A stretch of 64,000 bases of DNA from Streptomyces sp. NBC_00377 (GTDB lineage Bacteria > Actinomycetota > Actinomycetes > Streptomycetales > Streptomycetaceae). The notes under the pieces were generated by a model, which had not been told where the DNA came from, made no database searches, and worked only from the letters and a program-made list of their open reading frames with translations. Made by a program: the position numbers and the translations under genes. Below, piece by piece: positions 26,122 to 36,548 of this stretch. The stretch is taken from contig NZ_CP107958.1 of the NCBI RefSeq assembly GCF_036075115.1, positions 744,001-808,000 of the forward strand. The letters run 5' to 3'. Each line of letters opens with the position of its first letter. Position 1 is the first letter of the stretch.

Positions 26122-29022
26122 TCACCGCACCGTGGGGATTCCGCCGCCCTCGACGCGCGTCACCTCGACACCCGGCAGGCCGGTGGCCCACCGGCCGGCG
26201 AGGTCGGCGAGCCGCTCGGCGCCGGGCGGCGTCTGCCCGAGCCCGATGACGTAGCGCGCGCCGGCGGGTCCCGCCGTGGACGCCGGGGCGGGCTCGACGG
26301 GTCGCGGCCAGGCATGCGCGTCGGTCACGCCCGCGTCCTCCAGCGCCCCGAGCAGCGCGCGCAGACGTCCGCGCACCCGCCCGTTGATCTCGTCGAAGTC
26401 CTCCGCCCTGCGGGGCAGGACCGTCACCACGGCCCAGGCGGCGTGCCGCCGGTGCAGGGGCGGCGCGGACAGCAGATCGGGCCACGGATCCCCACCCGAC
26501 CCGGCCGCGGCCTCCACCGTCTCCCATGCCTGGTAGAGCTCCTGGGTCAGCAGATCGCGGCCGGCCACGCCGACCTGTTCGGTGCAGGACCGCACGGGCG
26601 CGCTGGGCGTCAGCACGGTCAGGTTCCGCGTGCTCTCGGCAGCGTCGTGGGTGAGGCCGACGGGCTCGCGCCAGTCCCACGCCGCCCAGGTACCGAAGAA
26701 GCGGCGCAGCAGTTCACCGGGGTCCGTGAGGTCCGGCGACCGGCGGACCGTGCGGGCCGCGAGCACCGCCCAGGCCACTCCGGGCAGACCGCCGAACGGC
26801 GCCGCGTCCAGACCGCGCGCCCGTGCCCACGCCTTCACCCCGCGGGCCAGCACCGCGAACCGCGCCCTGCCCGCCGCGCCCACGGCCCCCAGCACCGCGT
26901 CCGCGTCGGACACGGAGCTCAACGCGACGGCAGCGGCCTCGCCCAGCTCCGCCCGCCGGGCCGTCGCGTCCGCCACCGGGATCGCACCGGTGGCGACGAC
27001 CACCAGGTCCACGTCGAGCCCTTCGACGCGGAACCGCAGGCCGGGCACACGCGCGCCGACGACCTCCCGCATCCGCTCGGCGTCCGGCAGCGCGGCCTCG
27101 ACCCGCGCCCGCACCTGCGCGAGGTCCACCGTGCCGGGCAGCGCCGCGACGAGGTCCAGGTCGGATCCGGCGAGGGCGCAGCCCATACGCCGTGACCCCG
27201 CGAGGTGGACGACCCCCTCACCGAGCGCCTGCCTCAGGCGTCGCACCGTCTGCTCGGCGGCGTCGTCGTCCGTGGCGGGCAGGACGGCCACGTCGGGAGA
27301 GGGCGCGGCCCACTCGTCCCGTCCCCCGTCGGGACGGCCCAGGGCGGGCTCGGCCGTCCACCGCACCTCGCCGGTGCCGAGGGCGACCGTGGCCCGCGGC
27401 CGCATGGGTTCGTCGCCCCGCCGGGACAGCAGGAGCAGTTCGCCCACGCGCGCGGTCATCGGGGAGAGACGTGCCGCGCAGTCGGCGGCGACGGCGTGCG
27501 GGTCGTCGCCGCGGCCGAGGCTCAGGTGCGGGGTGAATGCGTCGTGGCGTCCCCGGCAGCGCGGGAAGGGCCGCACGAGCGCCTGCCACAGCTGCGCCCA
27601 CGGCGTCCCGTCGTCGGCCGCGGGGTCCAGCCACACGGTGGCGTCGTGCCGGTGGCCGAAGGTGTGCACTCCGTCCAGCCGTGCCGTGAACGGGACCGCC
27701 TGCGCGGCCGCAGCGGCGAGCAGCGGCGCCGCCCGCTCGAAGTCCGACTCGGGGACGAATCCGAACAGCACGTTGACGTGGGGCGGCCAGCGCCGGATCT
27801 GGACGTCGTGGTCCCGGCGCACGTCCTGGAGCGCCGGCCACAGTTCGCGCGGCGGGACCCAGGCGAGCGCGGTACGCGGTGTCGGCGCGACGTCGAGCTC
27901 GTCGACGGGCGTGCCGGTGCCGCAGTACAGGTCGGCGGCGACCCCGTAGTGGTCGGAGACGTACAGCCCTTCCGGAGTGGGCGTCGTGCCGAGCAGCCGT
28001 GCCCCGGTCGCCCGTGCGCCGGCGGCGGGGCGGACGAGGACGCGGTCGAGGCGGGAGACGCGGCCCGACAGGGACGAGACGGCGGCCAGCGGGTTGCCCA
28101 CGGGGTCGAAGGTGGGCGAGTCGTCGTGCGGTCCGTGGGTCTCGGTCCAGGCGTCGAGCATGCCGAGGGTGCGCGCCGGTCCCGGGCCGCCGTCGTTGAA
28201 GTCGCCGACCAGGACCAGGTTGCCCTCGGTGCCGGCCAACCCTTCGGCCAGCGCGGTCAGTTCGGCGTCGCGCCGGGTCGGCCCGTTCTCGGAGTGGTCG
28301 CTCGTCAGATGGGTGGCGGCCACGGTCAGCGGGCCGGACGCGGTGTCCACGACGACGGCGGTGACGGCCTTGTGGCGGCCCAGGACGTGCAGGGCCGACT
28401 CCCGTACCGGGAGCCGGCTGAGCAGGAGCAGACCGCAGTCGTCGACGTCCTTGCCGCGGGGGTCGGTGCCGATGGTGTAGTCAGCCCGTACCCATGGCGC
28501 GTCGAGCAGCATGACCAGCAGCCCCCGCTCGGCCTCCTGGAGGGCGATGACGTCCGCGTCGGCGCGTTCCAGCTCGTCCAGCAGCAGCGGACGGCGCCGG
28601 GCGGTGTCGATGCGGTGGCTGTCGTAGCGGTCCCAGAGGGTGTTCCAGGTCAGTACCCGTACCCGGTCGCGGACCGTCTCGCCCGGGGCGTGCGCCGCGG
28701 GGGTCCACCGCCCGGTGGCGGCGTCGAAGGCGTGCGGCGTGCGCGCCGTGAAGAAGGGCGCCCGCAGCCGCCGCGCCTCGCGTACCCGGCCGGCACCGGA
28801 CGCGTCGACGCGGTCCACTCCGGTGGCACGGTCCCACACGACCTCGCCGTCCGCCTCGACGAACAGGACCCGGTGCCACGGGATCTCGCCGCCCGGCACG
28901 AACGTCGGCAACGGCACCCGCTTGGGCGCGGCGTTGCGCTGGTGGATGCCGAACACGAACCGCGCGGGGTCGAAACGCGCGTCCCAGCGCACCCGGTGGT
29001 AGATCTCCTCGCTGGTGCGCAT
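26122..29022 (-). CDS. Four-domain RNA-repair protein: MJ1316 - EEP - 2H phosphoesterase - PAP/CCA-like nucleotidyltransferase
   Basis: The 966-residue product starts at ATG 29,022 and overlaps the ligase gene by one base (TGATG). Residues 1-65 form an MJ1316 (formerly DUF504) domain: [20 protein letters not shown], then [20 protein letters not shown]. Residues about 118-368 are an endonuclease/exonuclease/phosphatase fold: [15 protein letters not shown] (Glu163), VGDFND (273-277) and SDHYGVAAD. Residues about 385-545 are a 2H phosphoesterase with HVNVLF (His415) and HLSLGRG (His499). Residues about 575-890 are a nucleotidyltransferase: [18 protein letters not shown] with Asp621/Asp623 and a third Asp in GLDVDLVVV (Asp672), followed by the helical PAP-type domain. 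MJ1316 domains have been proposed to recognise cyclic-phosphate RNA ends, 2H enzymes open cyclic phosphates, and PAP-type enzymes add 3' nucleotides. Joint action with the ligase-kinase in mending cut RNA, perhaps tRNA, is inferred. Confidence 0.88.
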   Translation of the reverse strand: MRTSEEIYHRVRWDARFDPARFVFGIHQRNAAPKRVPLPTFVPGGEIPWHRVLFVEADGEVVWDRATGVDRVDASGAGRVREARRLRAPFFTARTPHAFDAATGRWTPAAHAPGETVRDRVRVLTWNTLWDRYDSHRIDTARRRPLLLDELERADADVIALQEAERGLLVMLLDAPWVRADYTIGTDPRGKDVDDCGLLLLSRLPVRESALHVLGRHKAVTAVVVDTASGPLTVAATHLTSDHSENGPTRRDAELTALAEGLAGTEGNLVLVGDFNDGGPGPARTLGMLDAWTETHGPHDDSPTFDPVGNPLAAVSSLSGRVSRLDRVLVRPAAGARATGARLLGTTPTPEGLYVSDHYGVAADLYCGTGTPVDELDVAPTPRTALAWVPPRELWPALQDVRRDHDVQIRRWPPHVNVLFGFVPESDFERAAPLLAAAAAQAVPFTARLDGVHTFGHRHDATVWLDPAADDGTPWAQLWQALVRPFPRCRGRHDAFTPHLSLGRGDDPHAVAADCAARLSPMTARVGELLLLSRRGDEPMRPRATVALGTGEVRWTAEPALGRPDGGRDEWAAPSPDVAVLPATDDDAAEQTVRRLRQALGEGVVHLAGSRRMGCALAGSDLDLVAALPGTVDLAQVRARVEAALPDAERMREVVGARVPGLRFRVEGLDVDLVVVATGAIPVADATARRAELGEAAAVALSSVSDADAVLGAVGAAGRARFAVLARGVKAWARARGLDAAPFGGLPGVAWAVLAARTVRRSPDLTDPGELLRRFFGTWAAWDWREPVGLTHDAAESTRNLTVLTPSAPVRSCTEQVGVAGRDLLTQELYQAWETVEAAAGSGGDPWPDLLSAPPLHRRHAAWAVVTVLPRRAEDFDEINGRVRGRLRALLGALEDAGVTDAHAWPRPVEPAPASTAGPAGARYVIGLGQTPPGAERLADLAGRWATGLPGVEVTRVEGGGIPTVR

Positions 29023-30749
29023 CAGGCGTCCTCCCCGTCCAGTGTGCCGTCGCGGTCCTGGACGGTCCCGTCCGCGCCCACGTACCAGGTGCGGTGCGCC
29101 TGGCCGGGGTACGGCGGAACGAACCGGCGCAGCTGCCCCGTCAGCACGTCTGCCGGCACGGGATGCGCGCGCGTGGCGTTGCGCCGCACGAGTTCGTCCT
29201 CGTCGGTGACGACCACGGCGTGGGTGAGCAGCGCGTCGCGCCGACGCGCCACGGCGTGCACCAGGGACCGCTGGTGCGGGTTGAGCGACGTGGCGTCCCA
29301 CACCACCGTGCCGCCGGCCGCGAGTGCCCGGTCCAAGCGCTCCAGCCCTTCCCGCAGCACCTCCCCGTTGGCCCGCTGGTCCGTCCGCGCCCCGCGCGCC
29401 GTGCGCAGCGCGTCCAGCTCCACGCGTGCCGAGACGCCCTCCAGCCGGGCCGCGAAGGCGCTCTTTCCGCTGCCGGACGGTCCCACGAGATGCACCAGCC
29501 GGGGGAGATCCGCGCCGCGCCACCGCCAGGTCGCCGCGACGGCCTGCTCCACGGTGCCTGCCCGCCCCTGCGCGTACGACTCGCGTGCCTGCGCCCAGCA
29601 GCGGTCCGCCGCCTCGCCGACGATCCCGTCCCGCTCCAGGGCCTCGCGCAGTCCGGTCCGCAGCGGCCCGAGCGGCGCTTCGCCCATCAGCCCGGCCTCC
29701 TCCGCGTGCAGGGCGGACCACTCCACCTGCTCGCGCGCCTGCCCGTCTCCCGCCACCGCCCCCGCGACGGCGTGCAGGACCCCCAGGTCGGCCGCGAACG
29801 ACATCCGCACGAGCCCGGCCCGCCGGTCCGTGTCGGGGTACGGCCGGTGCAGCGCCGCGTGCAGACCCACCAGGTCGGCGATGCGCCTTGCCAGCGGCAT
29901 GCCCAGGGGCCCGGCGGCCCGGCTCATCAGCCACGCCCGCCGGGTGCGGTGCAGGAGCGCGGCGAACACCCCGGCGAGCCGTGCGTCCCCGCTACGCCCG
30001 AGCGCGTCCAGCCGCGCGCCCGCCTCGGCTGCCGCGTCCGCGTCCGCCTCTGCGTCCGTCATGCCCAGGTGCCCGGCCAGTGCCTCGGGGTCCGCCGCCG
30101 CTCCCGACCGCACCGCCCACAGCGCGGCGGCCGGGCCGAGCCCGTTCGGCACGACGGCCGTGTGCATCCAGTGCGTTCCCGTCGTCACGTGTCCCGGCCG
30201 CACCCACTTGGCGATCCGCCCGGCGAAGTCCTCCCGGCCGAATCCCTCGACAGTGCGGACGACGTAGCCCTCCTGCCGCCCGGTCTCCACCCGCAGCCGG
30301 CGCAGCGCCCGCTCGTCGAACGTCCCCCGCCACAGCACCGGCGGCGTGGGCACGCCCAGACCCCGCAGGAAGCGAACGGTCCGGTCCCAGTCCAGGCAAC
30401 GGTCGTAGGCGTCCCACACGGAGAACCCGTAGAAGTAGCCGTCCAGGGTGTCGTACGGGATCGAGTGGCGCGCGTACATGTTCTCCCCGCACACCCGCCA
30501 CCCCGCGGGTATCCGCGCCCCCACCCGCCCGTGCAGCGCCTTGACCCACGCCCGCGACGGATGGTGCGCGGAATCGACGGACCGGGCATGCAGCCCGTCC
30601 GCGTACAGCGTCGTGTTCTCCCCGTCGAGTTTCTCGGTGACGACGACCTCCCGCCCGGTGAACCCGTCCAGTCCCGCGGCGCGCACGTCGTCCGCGGACA
30701 TACCCGGTGACCAGGGCAGATGAGGGGTTCGGGGGTAGGGGGTAGGCAT
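29022..30749 (-). CDS. RNA ligase - polynucleotide kinase fusion
   Basis: The 575-residue product starts at ATG 30,749. Residues about 30-190 are an RNA ligase adenylation domain (Rnl2/PF09414 type): [15 protein letters not shown] with nucleotidyl Lys40, [31 protein letters not shown] (motif IV, Glu160) and AKWVRPGH (motif V, Lys181). Residues about 210-410 are helical with no fold I recognise. Residues about 417-560 are a P-loop kinase: [17 protein letters not shown] (Lys430), [20 protein letters not shown] and [20 protein letters not shown], as in T4-Pnkp-like kinases. It lacks a T4-type 3'-phosphatase domain. Expected action is phosphorylation of a 5'-OH RNA end followed by sealing. The overlapping downstream gene supplies 3'-end processing domains. 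Confidence 0.88.
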   Translation of the reverse strand: MPTPYPRTPHLPWSPGMSADDVRAAGLDGFTGREVVVTEKLDGENTTLYADGLHARSVDSAHHPSRAWVKALHGRVGARIPAGWRVCGENMYARHSIPYDTLDGYFYGFSVWDAYDRCLDWDRTVRFLRGLGVPTPPVLWRGTFDERALRRLRVETGRQEGYVVRTVEGFGREDFAGRIAKWVRPGHVTTGTHWMHTAVVPNGLGPAAALWAVRSGAAADPEALAGHLGMTDAEADADAAAEAGARLDALGRSGDARLAGVFAALLHRTRRAWLMSRAAGPLGMPLARRIADLVGLHAALHRPYPDTDRRAGLVRMSFAADLGVLHAVAGAVAGDGQAREQVEWSALHAEEAGLMGEAPLGPLRTGLREALERDGIVGEAADRCWAQARESYAQGRAGTVEQAVAATWRWRGADLPRLVHLVGPSGSGKSAFAARLEGVSARVELDALRTARGARTDQRANGEVLREGLERLDRALAAGGTVVWDATSLNPHQRSLVHAVARRRDALLTHAVVVTDEDELVRRNATRAHPVPADVLTGQLRRFVPPYPGQAHRTWYVGADGTVQDRDGTLDGEDA

Positions 30750-30927
30750 GCGGGCCACTATAGGAGCGGGGAAACGGCGCCTCCATCGGATTTCGGGTGC
30801 CGGGAACTGCCCCAGGAGCTGCCGCTCAGGAGGCCGCCGTCGCGTCGGCCGGTTCCCGGGACTCACCGAGGTCGTGGTGGGCGAGAGTCCAGTCCCGATC
30901 GGTGAGTGCTCCCGGACGCTCCGGCAC

Positions 30928-31866
30928 TCACAGCCCGAACAGCTCCGCCGCGTTGTCGTGACACACCGCCCGCAGCCACTCGTCCCCGAGGTCCAGCCGT
31001 TCCAGGGCGCGGAGTTGATGCATGTACGGGTAGGGGATGTTGGGGAAGTCGGAACCGAGCAGGACGCGGTCGCCGAGACCGGCCAGCCGGGGCAGGGCCC
31101 GGCCGGGGAACGGGCTGAGCTGTTCGGCGAAGTCGGTGAACGCCATGGTGGTGTCGAGACGCACCTCCCCGTACCGCTCGGCGAGGCCCAGGAACTCCTC
31201 GTACTCGGGCATCCCCAGATGCGCGACGATCAGCCGCAGCCGGGGGTGGCGCGCCAGTACCCGCGCGATCGGGTCGGGGCCGGTGTGCTTGCCGGGTGCG
31301 GGCCCTGAGCCGCAGTGGATGACCACGGGGATGCGTGCCTCGGCCAGCAAACCCCAGGCGCTGTCGAGGAGTTCGTCCGCCGGGTCGTAGGCCCCGACCT
31401 GCACATGTGCCTTGAAGACACGTGCGCCCGCCTCGACCGCCTCCCGGACACAGGTGTCGACGCCCGGCTCGGGGAAGAGGGTGGCGGTGTGCAGACAGTC
31501 GGGAGTGCGGCCGGCGAAGTCGGCCGCCCAGTCGTTCAGCCACCGGGCCATGCCCGGCTTGTGCGGGTAGAGCATCGCGGTGAAGGCCCGTACGCCGAAC
31601 TCCCGCAGCACGGTCGTCCGTTCCGCCTCCTGCTGCCGGTAGGTGATCGGCCAGGAGAGCCCACCGGTCAGCGGTCCGAGCGCGTCGAAGTACTCCCAGA
31701 CCTTGCGCAGGACGCGCTCGGGCATGAAGTGCGTGTGGACGTCGACCAGGCCCGGCAGACCCAGTCCCTGCCAGAAGCGCCGGATCTCACCGGCCTCCTC
31801 ATCCGCCGACAGCCCCTCGCTCGTCGCTTCCCGGGGTTCGCCGGGTGTCACACGGTGATCGTCCAT
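30928..31866 (-). CDS. Amidohydrolase_2-family metal-dependent hydrolase
   Basis: The 312-residue TIM-barrel protein has VDVHTHFMPERVL (HxH metal site), FKAHVQVGAYDP, PVVIHCGSGPAPGKHTGPDP, LIVAHLGMPEY and VLLGSDFPNIPYPY (metal Asp). Amidohydrolase_2 enzymes include decarboxylases and lactonases. The substrate cannot be read from the sequence. It is close to, but not within, the RNA-repair operon and is separated from it by about 180 bases. I considered fuconolactonase because of the fucose locus, but the distance and sequence type do not support it. The ribosome site upstream of ATG 31,866 is weak. Confidence 0.8.
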   Translation of the reverse strand: MDDHRVTPGEPREATSEGLSADEEAGEIRRFWQGLGLPGLVDVHTHFMPERVLRKVWEYFDALGPLTGGLSWPITYRQQEAERTTVLREFGVRAFTAMLYPHKPGMARWLNDWAADFAGRTPDCLHTATLFPEPGVDTCVREAVEAGARVFKAHVQVGAYDPADELLDSAWGLLAEARIPVVIHCGSGPAPGKHTGPDPIARVLARHPRLRLIVAHLGMPEYEEFLGLAERYGEVRLDTTMAFTDFAEQLSPFPGRALPRLAGLGDRVLLGSDFPNIPYPYMHQLRALERLDLGDEWLRAVCHDNAAELFGL

Positions 31867-31998
31867 GTCGCCCACGATCGGCCCGGTCCGGCCGTCGGTC
31901 CACTTCCGTGCGCGAGAAAGCCATGAGGGATCCGTCACCCCTGGGAACGGTCCGGCGGCTTCGGGGGGCGGCGCGCGGCGCAGCGGCCCGGAACGCGA

Positions 31999-32033
31999 TC
32001 GGGTCCCGGAGCGGATGTCGCTCCGGGACCCGA
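31999..32033 (-). terminator. Strong hairpin after cspA
   Basis: A 15-base perfect stem (TCGGGTCCCGGAGCG and its complement) closes a five-base loop, 15 bases after the cold-shock gene stop. Confidence 0.75.
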
Positions 32034-32047
32034 GTCGGCGTGCGGGA

Positions 32048-32251
32048 TCAGGCGGGCGTGATGTTCTCCGCCTGGGGGCCCTTCTGGCCCTGCGTGATCT
32101 CGAAGGTGACCGCCTGGCCCTCCTGGAGCTCACGGAACCCGGTCGCGTTGATGTTGGAGTAGTGCGCGAAGACGTCCGGTCCGCCGCCGTCCTGGGCGAT
32201 GAAGCCGAAGCCCTTTTCGGCGTTGAACCACTTGACGGTTCCGCTGGCCAT
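32048..32251 (-). CDS. cspA: Cold-shock domain protein
   Basis: This is a 67-residue single cold-shock domain. [18 protein letters not shown] contains RNP1 (KGFGFI) and DVFAHYSNI contains an RNP2-like segment; the C-terminus is [11 protein letters not shown]. It binds single-stranded RNA or DNA and is expected to act as an RNA chaperone. The ATG has a GAGAGG site. Streptomycetes carry several paralogues, so the exact csp letter is not certain. Confidence 0.95.
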   Translation of the reverse strand: MASGTVKWFNAEKGFGFIAQDGGGPDVFAHYSNINATGFRELQEGQAVTFEITQGQKGPQAENITPA

Positions 32252-32653
32252 GCTGGTGCCTCTCAGTCGCTGTCGGGAACCGCACCGCGCGGAACCCGGA
32301 GGTGATCGCCCTGGTCCGGCACTGGACAGCAAAACACCCGCGCACAGCGCGGGCGGGTACTGCGAACCAACCACGACATCTGACAGCGACGCTACACGGC
32401 GAAACCGGCCCCCACCAGACGGCGACGGCCGTGTTTCGCCGAACCGTTGGGGAGTTCCTCGCAGATCGCCCGCGCGTCGGGACGCGGGCTGCGGCACACC
32501 GGAGGAGAAACATTCATGCCTCTTGTCCGTACTATCTCTCCAGCAGGGCCACGCACATGTGCCTGTCACCGCGCGCCCGACGGGCGTCACCGCCGCGGCG
32601 CGGACGCAGTTCGTCATGTGCCGCCACCGCACCGAGGGAAGGTCGTGCCCGTC
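32252..32653. other. Divergent control region of cspA and coiled-coil/winged-helix gene
   Basis: No gene is supported in these 402 bases. They probably hold the long cspA leader and both promoters. Two hairpins stand out: CCCGCGC-ACA-GCGCGGG near 32,337-32,353, and CCCGCG paired with CGCGGG near 32,468-32,488. Either could act in leader folding or as a terminator. Confidence 0.5.
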
Positions 32654-33313
32654 ATGTCCGAGAGTGTTTCCGCCACCGAACTCGCCTCGCAGTACACCGC
32701 GCAGGTGAATGCCGACCTTGAACGCAACACCAAGGAGCAGGAACGGGTCGGCGCGGAAATCGCCTCCCTTCAGGAGCAGTTGGCCGCCCTCGAGCACAAT
32801 CACTCCGTGCTCGTCAGTATCCAGCAGGCCATCCAGGCGGCACCGGTGCCCGCACCGGCGGCGGCCCAGCCGGCCGAGAGTGTCGCGGTGCCCGCCCCCC
32901 GCACCAAGAAGTCCGCCGCGTCCGGCACGGGCAAGCGGACACCGGCCAAGCCGAAGAAGTCCGCGCCGCGCGTCACCCGCAAGGCTGAAAAGCCGGCGGT
33001 CTCCCAGCGCAAGAACACGACCGGGCCCGCCGACGACGCGGCGCAGCAGACCCTGGTCGACCTGGTCCGCCGCCACCTCTCCCAGCAGAGCGAACCCCGT
33101 TCGGCGGCGGAGATCACCACCGCTCTCGGCGCGGCACACCCCGAACGCAGCATCAAGACCACCGTCGTACGGACCACCCTGGAAGGCCTCGTCGCCAAGA
33201 CCCAGGCTCAGCGTTCCAAGCAGGGCTCGTCCGTCTTCTACACCACCGCCGACGCGGGAGACTCGAGCGCCTCGGCGCCGGCCGAAGAAGAGGCGCCGCT
33301 CGCCACGGCATGA
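32654..33313 (+). CDS. Coiled-coil, Lys-rich linker, winged-helix protein
   Basis: The 219-residue product has three parts. Residues 5-60 are a helical coiled coil ([39 protein letters not shown]). Residues 60-130 are a low-complexity Ala/Pro/Lys linker rich in KK, TKKS and KPKKS, resembling histone-H1-like tails. Residues 135-205 are a winged-helix-like domain ([48 protein letters not shown]). I recall similar proteins in streptomycetes, usually annotated as hypothetical or regulatory. A role in DNA binding or nucleoid organisation is inferred. The start is ATG 32,654; GTG 32,645 is an alternative. Confidence 0.75.
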   Translation: MSESVSATELASQYTAQVNADLERNTKEQERVGAEIASLQEQLAALEHNHSVLVSIQQAIQAAPVPAPAAAQPAESVAVPAPRTKKSAASGTGKRTPAKPKKSAPRVTRKAEKPAVSQRKNTTGPADDAAQQTLVDLVRRHLSQQSEPRSAAEITTALGAAHPERSIKTTVVRTTLEGLVAKTQAQRSKQGSSVFYTTADAGDSSASAPAEEEAPLATA

Positions 33314-33567
33314 CACATGCCGGACCGGCGTCCGACGGGCGCGCGCCTCATGGGCGGCCGGCGGATGTCGGCAGCCGCCGGCCCGCCGGTGGGTCTTCCC
33401 GCAGGCGACACCTGACCGAGGCCCGGTCCGCTCCACGACGACCGCCGCCGGCGGACCGGCCGGTCCCACCGGCCACCCCTTGTGTGCCTCCGCCCAGAAC
33501 AGGTGGAGTCCGCACTTCCGGATATGGTTTTTGCATATGAAATCTCGTCCGGTGGGGAGGTCGCACG

Positions 33568-35622
33568 GTGAACGCCCCCCAGACGCCCGCGGGCCGGTCG
33601 CCCGATCAGCCCGTGACAGCCGTCGGGTACGCGGGTGTGCTGCGGGAGCTGCTGCCGATCGCCCTGTGGCGGGAGGACGCGGACGGCCGCGTCGTGGAGT
33701 GGTCGCTGGCCGCCCAGGATCTGCTCGGTCACCGGCCGCAGGACGTGCTCGACCGGCCCGCGTCCGCCCTGCTGGTTCCCGAGGGCAACCGTGAGCTCGC
33801 GGACCAGCTCACCCGCCGCGTCCAGGGCGGGGAGACCGTCGTCGGCACGCTGTCGGTGCGCCACCGCGACGGCCATCAGGTCACGATGGAGATGTGGATC
33901 GTCCCGGCCGCCGACGCACGGGGGCGGCCCGGGGCTCTGCTGATCGCCGTGGAGACCTCACAGGTCCTGCGCATGCGCGACTCCCTGGCGGCGCTGGAGA
34001 GTCTCTTCAGTCAGTCACCCATCGGCCTGGCGACCCTGGGTGTCGACCTGCGCTTCCTGCGGGTCAACGACGCGCTCGCCCGGATGAACGGCGTCTCGGC
34101 CGCCGAACACCTGGGCAGACGGTTGACGGAGGTCGTACCGGGCGTCAACGCCTTGGCGCTGGAGTCGACGATGCGGGAGGTGCTCGACGGGGGAAAGGCC
34201 GTCGTGGACGTCCGACGCAGCGGGCGGACCCCGGCGGACCCCGAGCACGAACGGACGTGGTCGTGCTCCTACGCCCCGCTGGTGGACGGCGCAGGCCGGA
34301 CGCTGGGCCTGATCGCCTCCCTCATCGACATCACGGAGAGCCAGCAGGCGGAGCGTGACGCCCAGCGCGCGCGGCGCCGCTTCGCCCTGCTCGCGGAGGC
34401 GGGGACCCGTATCGGCACCACCCTGGACCTGCGGCAGACCTCGGAGGAGATCGTGCGGATGCTGGTGCCCCAGCTCGCCGACTCCGCCGACGTGCAGCTC
34501 CTGGAAGAAGTCATCGCCCCCGACGAGTCCACCGCGGCCACCCGCGGCGTGGTACGGCGCATGGCCGCCCACTTCCCCGACCCGTCCGCCCCGACGGCCA
34601 GGCTGCTGCCGGGCATGACGTCCCGGCTCGCGCGCGGCTCCCTCTACGAACGGGTCATCGCCGACGGCCGTCCCACCGACCTCTTCCGGGCGGACGTCCC
34701 CGCGCTGGTCACCGACCCCCGGGCCGACGAGTTGCGCTCCTACCTGATGGGCCTGGGTGCCGCGAGGCTGGTCCCGCTGGTGGCCCGCGGCAAGGTGCTC
34801 GGCGCGGTCGTGGTGACGCGGCTGCGCAGCCGTGAGCCCTTCGACGAGCAGGACAGTGTGCTCATCGACGAGCTGGCGGCGCGCGCGGCCCTGAACATCG
34901 ACAACGCGCTCATGTACACGCGGCAGCGTACGGCGGCCCTGACCCTGCAACGCAGCCTGACCAACAGCGCCCTGCCCGCCGTCCCCGGCCTCGAACTCAC
35001 GGGACGCTATCTCCCGGCCAGTGAGCACGACGTCGGCGGCGACTGGTTCGACGTCATCACGTTGCCCCACCGCCGCACCGGGCTCGTCATCGGGGACGTG
35101 ATGGGCCACGGCGTGCACTCCGCGGCGCTCATGGGCCAGCTCCGTACGGCGGTGCGTGCGCTCGCCCGGCACGACATCGACCCGGCCCGCATGCTGCGCT
35201 CACTGGACGCCGTCGTGGCCGACATGGGCGAGGACCAGATGGCGACCTGTGTCTACGCCGTCCACGATCCCGCCTCCGGCGGATGCCTGGTGGCCAGGGC
35301 GGGTCACCCGCCGCCGGCCGTGGTGACGCCCGGCGGTTCGCTCGCGTTTCTCGACGGCTCGCCCGGCACTCCCCTGGGGACGGGCGGCCAGCAGTTCCGG
35401 ACCGAGGAGGTCCCGCTGCCGCCGGGCAGTCTGCTCGTTCTGTACACCGACGGGCTCATCGAAGCCCGGGACGCGGACCTCGACCACGGCCTCGGCCGGC
35501 TCGCGGACGCCCTGCGCTCCCCCGGACAGCCGCTCGCAGCGCTCTGTGACATCGTCCTGGAGCAGATGCTGCCGCAGCCCGCCCAGGACGATGTCGCGGT
35601 ACTTATGGCCCGACCGCAGTGA
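33568..35622 (+). CDS. PAS-PAS-GAF-SpoIIE (PPM) serine phosphatase
   Basis: The 684-residue signalling protein starts at GTG 33,568 behind GGGGAGG. Residues about 20-135 ([20 protein letters not shown]) and 145-260 ([20 protein letters not shown]) are PAS domains. Residues about 270-450 are a GAF domain. The SpoIIE-type phosphatase follows from about 465: [67 protein letters not shown] and [12 protein letters not shown], with the metal-binding Asp residues present. Such proteins dephosphorylate anti-anti-sigma factors. No partner sigma or anti-sigma gene is adjacent, and there is no ATPase kinase domain in the protein. Confidence 0.9.
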   Translation: MNAPQTPAGRSPDQPVTAVGYAGVLRELLPIALWREDADGRVVEWSLAAQDLLGHRPQDVLDRPASALLVPEGNRELADQLTRRVQGGETVVGTLSVRHRDGHQVTMEMWIVPAADARGRPGALLIAVETSQVLRMRDSLAALESLFSQSPIGLATLGVDLRFLRVNDALARMNGVSAAEHLGRRLTEVVPGVNALALESTMREVLDGGKAVVDVRRSGRTPADPEHERTWSCSYAPLVDGAGRTLGLIASLIDITESQQAERDAQRARRRFALLAEAGTRIGTTLDLRQTSEEIVRMLVPQLADSADVQLLEEVIAPDESTAATRGVVRRMAAHFPDPSAPTARLLPGMTSRLARGSLYERVIADGRPTDLFRADVPALVTDPRADELRSYLMGLGAARLVPLVARGKVLGAVVVTRLRSREPFDEQDSVLIDELAARAALNIDNALMYTRQRTAALTLQRSLTNSALPAVPGLELTGRYLPASEHDVGGDWFDVITLPHRRTGLVIGDVMGHGVHSAALMGQLRTAVRALARHDIDPARMLRSLDAVVADMGEDQMATCVYAVHDPASGGCLVARAGHPPPAVVTPGGSLAFLDGSPGTPLGTGGQQFRTEEVPLPPGSLLVLYTDGLIEARDADLDHGLGRLADALRSPGQPLAALCDIVLEQMLPQPAQDDVAVLMARPQ

Positions 35623-35850
35623 CCCGTGGCCCGTGACCGGCACGGCACGGCTGCGCTCCCGGCCGGTACTCCTGCCGTGCCCGCGTGACCATGAGTGCGC
35701 CGGGCCCGCTTCATGGGCTGTCCACCGGTCCGACGCCGTCGGCGGGCCCGGTTCCGTCGGCCCTCCGTGCCCGTCGGCGCGGGCAGTGCGACGTGCGCGA
35801 ATGACATCGGGGACGCGAACACGGGTACACGCATCTGCGGAGGTTCGTCA

Positions 35851-36207
35851 ATGATCGAGGCAAGCGATATCCGTGAATGGCGTGGCCACGACGTGGTCGA
35901 CCCGCAGGGGCATCGGATCGGTGTCCTGGAGTCGGTCTACGTGGACACCGGGACCGACCTGCCCTCCTTCGCCACGGTGACCGTGGGTCTGCCCACCCGG
36001 CGCCGTCTGGTGTTCGTGCCGCTCGGCGGGGCGACGGTCGGCCCGGGCTATCTGAAGGTCGCCCACGACAAGAACGCGGTGAAGAAGGCTCCGTCGATCG
36101 ATGTCGACGGCGAACTGCTCGCCCCGGACGAACCCGAGGTCTTCGCACACTACGAACTGGACTATGCGCCGGGCGTCGGCGGCGAGCGACGCCTCGCCCG
36201 TCGCTGA
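35851..36207 (+). CDS. PRC-barrel domain protein
   Basis: The 118-residue product begins MIEASDIREWRGHDVVDPQG. The PRC-barrel signature is HRIGVLESVYVDTGTDLPSF, followed by FVPLGGATVGPGYLKVAHDK and VKKAPSIDVDGELLAPDEPE. PRC-barrels are small beta domains found in RNA-processing and stress proteins. This free-standing form is common in streptomycetes and its role is unknown. A small membrane-protein gene follows after 22 bases. Confidence 0.88.
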   Translation: MIEASDIREWRGHDVVDPQGHRIGVLESVYVDTGTDLPSFATVTVGLPTRRRLVFVPLGGATVGPGYLKVAHDKNAVKKAPSIDVDGELLAPDEPEVFAHYELDYAPGVGGERRLARR

Positions 36208-36229
36208 CACGCCGAGGCCGGGAGAGCCA

Positions 36230-36403
36230 ATGAGCCTGTTTCTGTTCCTGATCCTCGTAGCCCTGGTCCTGGGCATCATCGGATTCGCCGCCCACGGGCT
36301 GTTCTACCTGCTGATCATCGGCGTCGCCGTGCTGGTCGCCGATCTCTGCTACGCGGCGGTGCGGTTCCGCCGCGGCGGTCGCAGGCACCGTATCGCGCGC
36401 TGA
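36230..36403 (+). CDS. Small two-helix membrane protein
   Basis: The 57-residue product has an N-terminal hydrophobic stretch MSLFLFLILVALVLGIIGFA and a second segment GLFYLLIIGVAVLVADLCYA, with a basic C-terminus RFRRGGRRHRIAR. The start is ATG behind GGAGAG. It probably shares a transcript with the PRC-barrel gene. Hydrophobic small proteins of this type are widespread in actinobacteria; the function is unknown. Confidence 0.75.
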   Translation: MSLFLFLILVALVLGIIGFAAHGLFYLLIIGVAVLVADLCYAAVRFRRGGRRHRIAR

Positions 36404-36548
36404 CCGGCGGCCCCTGGGCGGATCCCCGGGGCCGCGGGCGGACCCATGGCCCCGGGAACGACGGTGTTCCGGGACCGGCCACGGGGCCCGGTCCGCCCAG
36501 GCACACACCCACGACCGGCTGGCACCGATGCGGACAGGGGGCAGGGCG

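Noticed and set aside
27205..30267. A 1020-codon open frame on the plus strand
   Set aside because: It is antisense to the RNA-repair genes; its Arg/Ser/Ala-rich product has no domain, while the minus strand has clear catalytic motifs. Long shadow frames are usual at this GC content.
30928..31866. Amidohydrolase as the missing L-fuconolactonase
   Set aside because: It lies 9 kb from the fucose operon beyond unrelated genes, and its motifs are of the general Amidohydrolase_2 type; no sequence feature ties it to fuconolactone.
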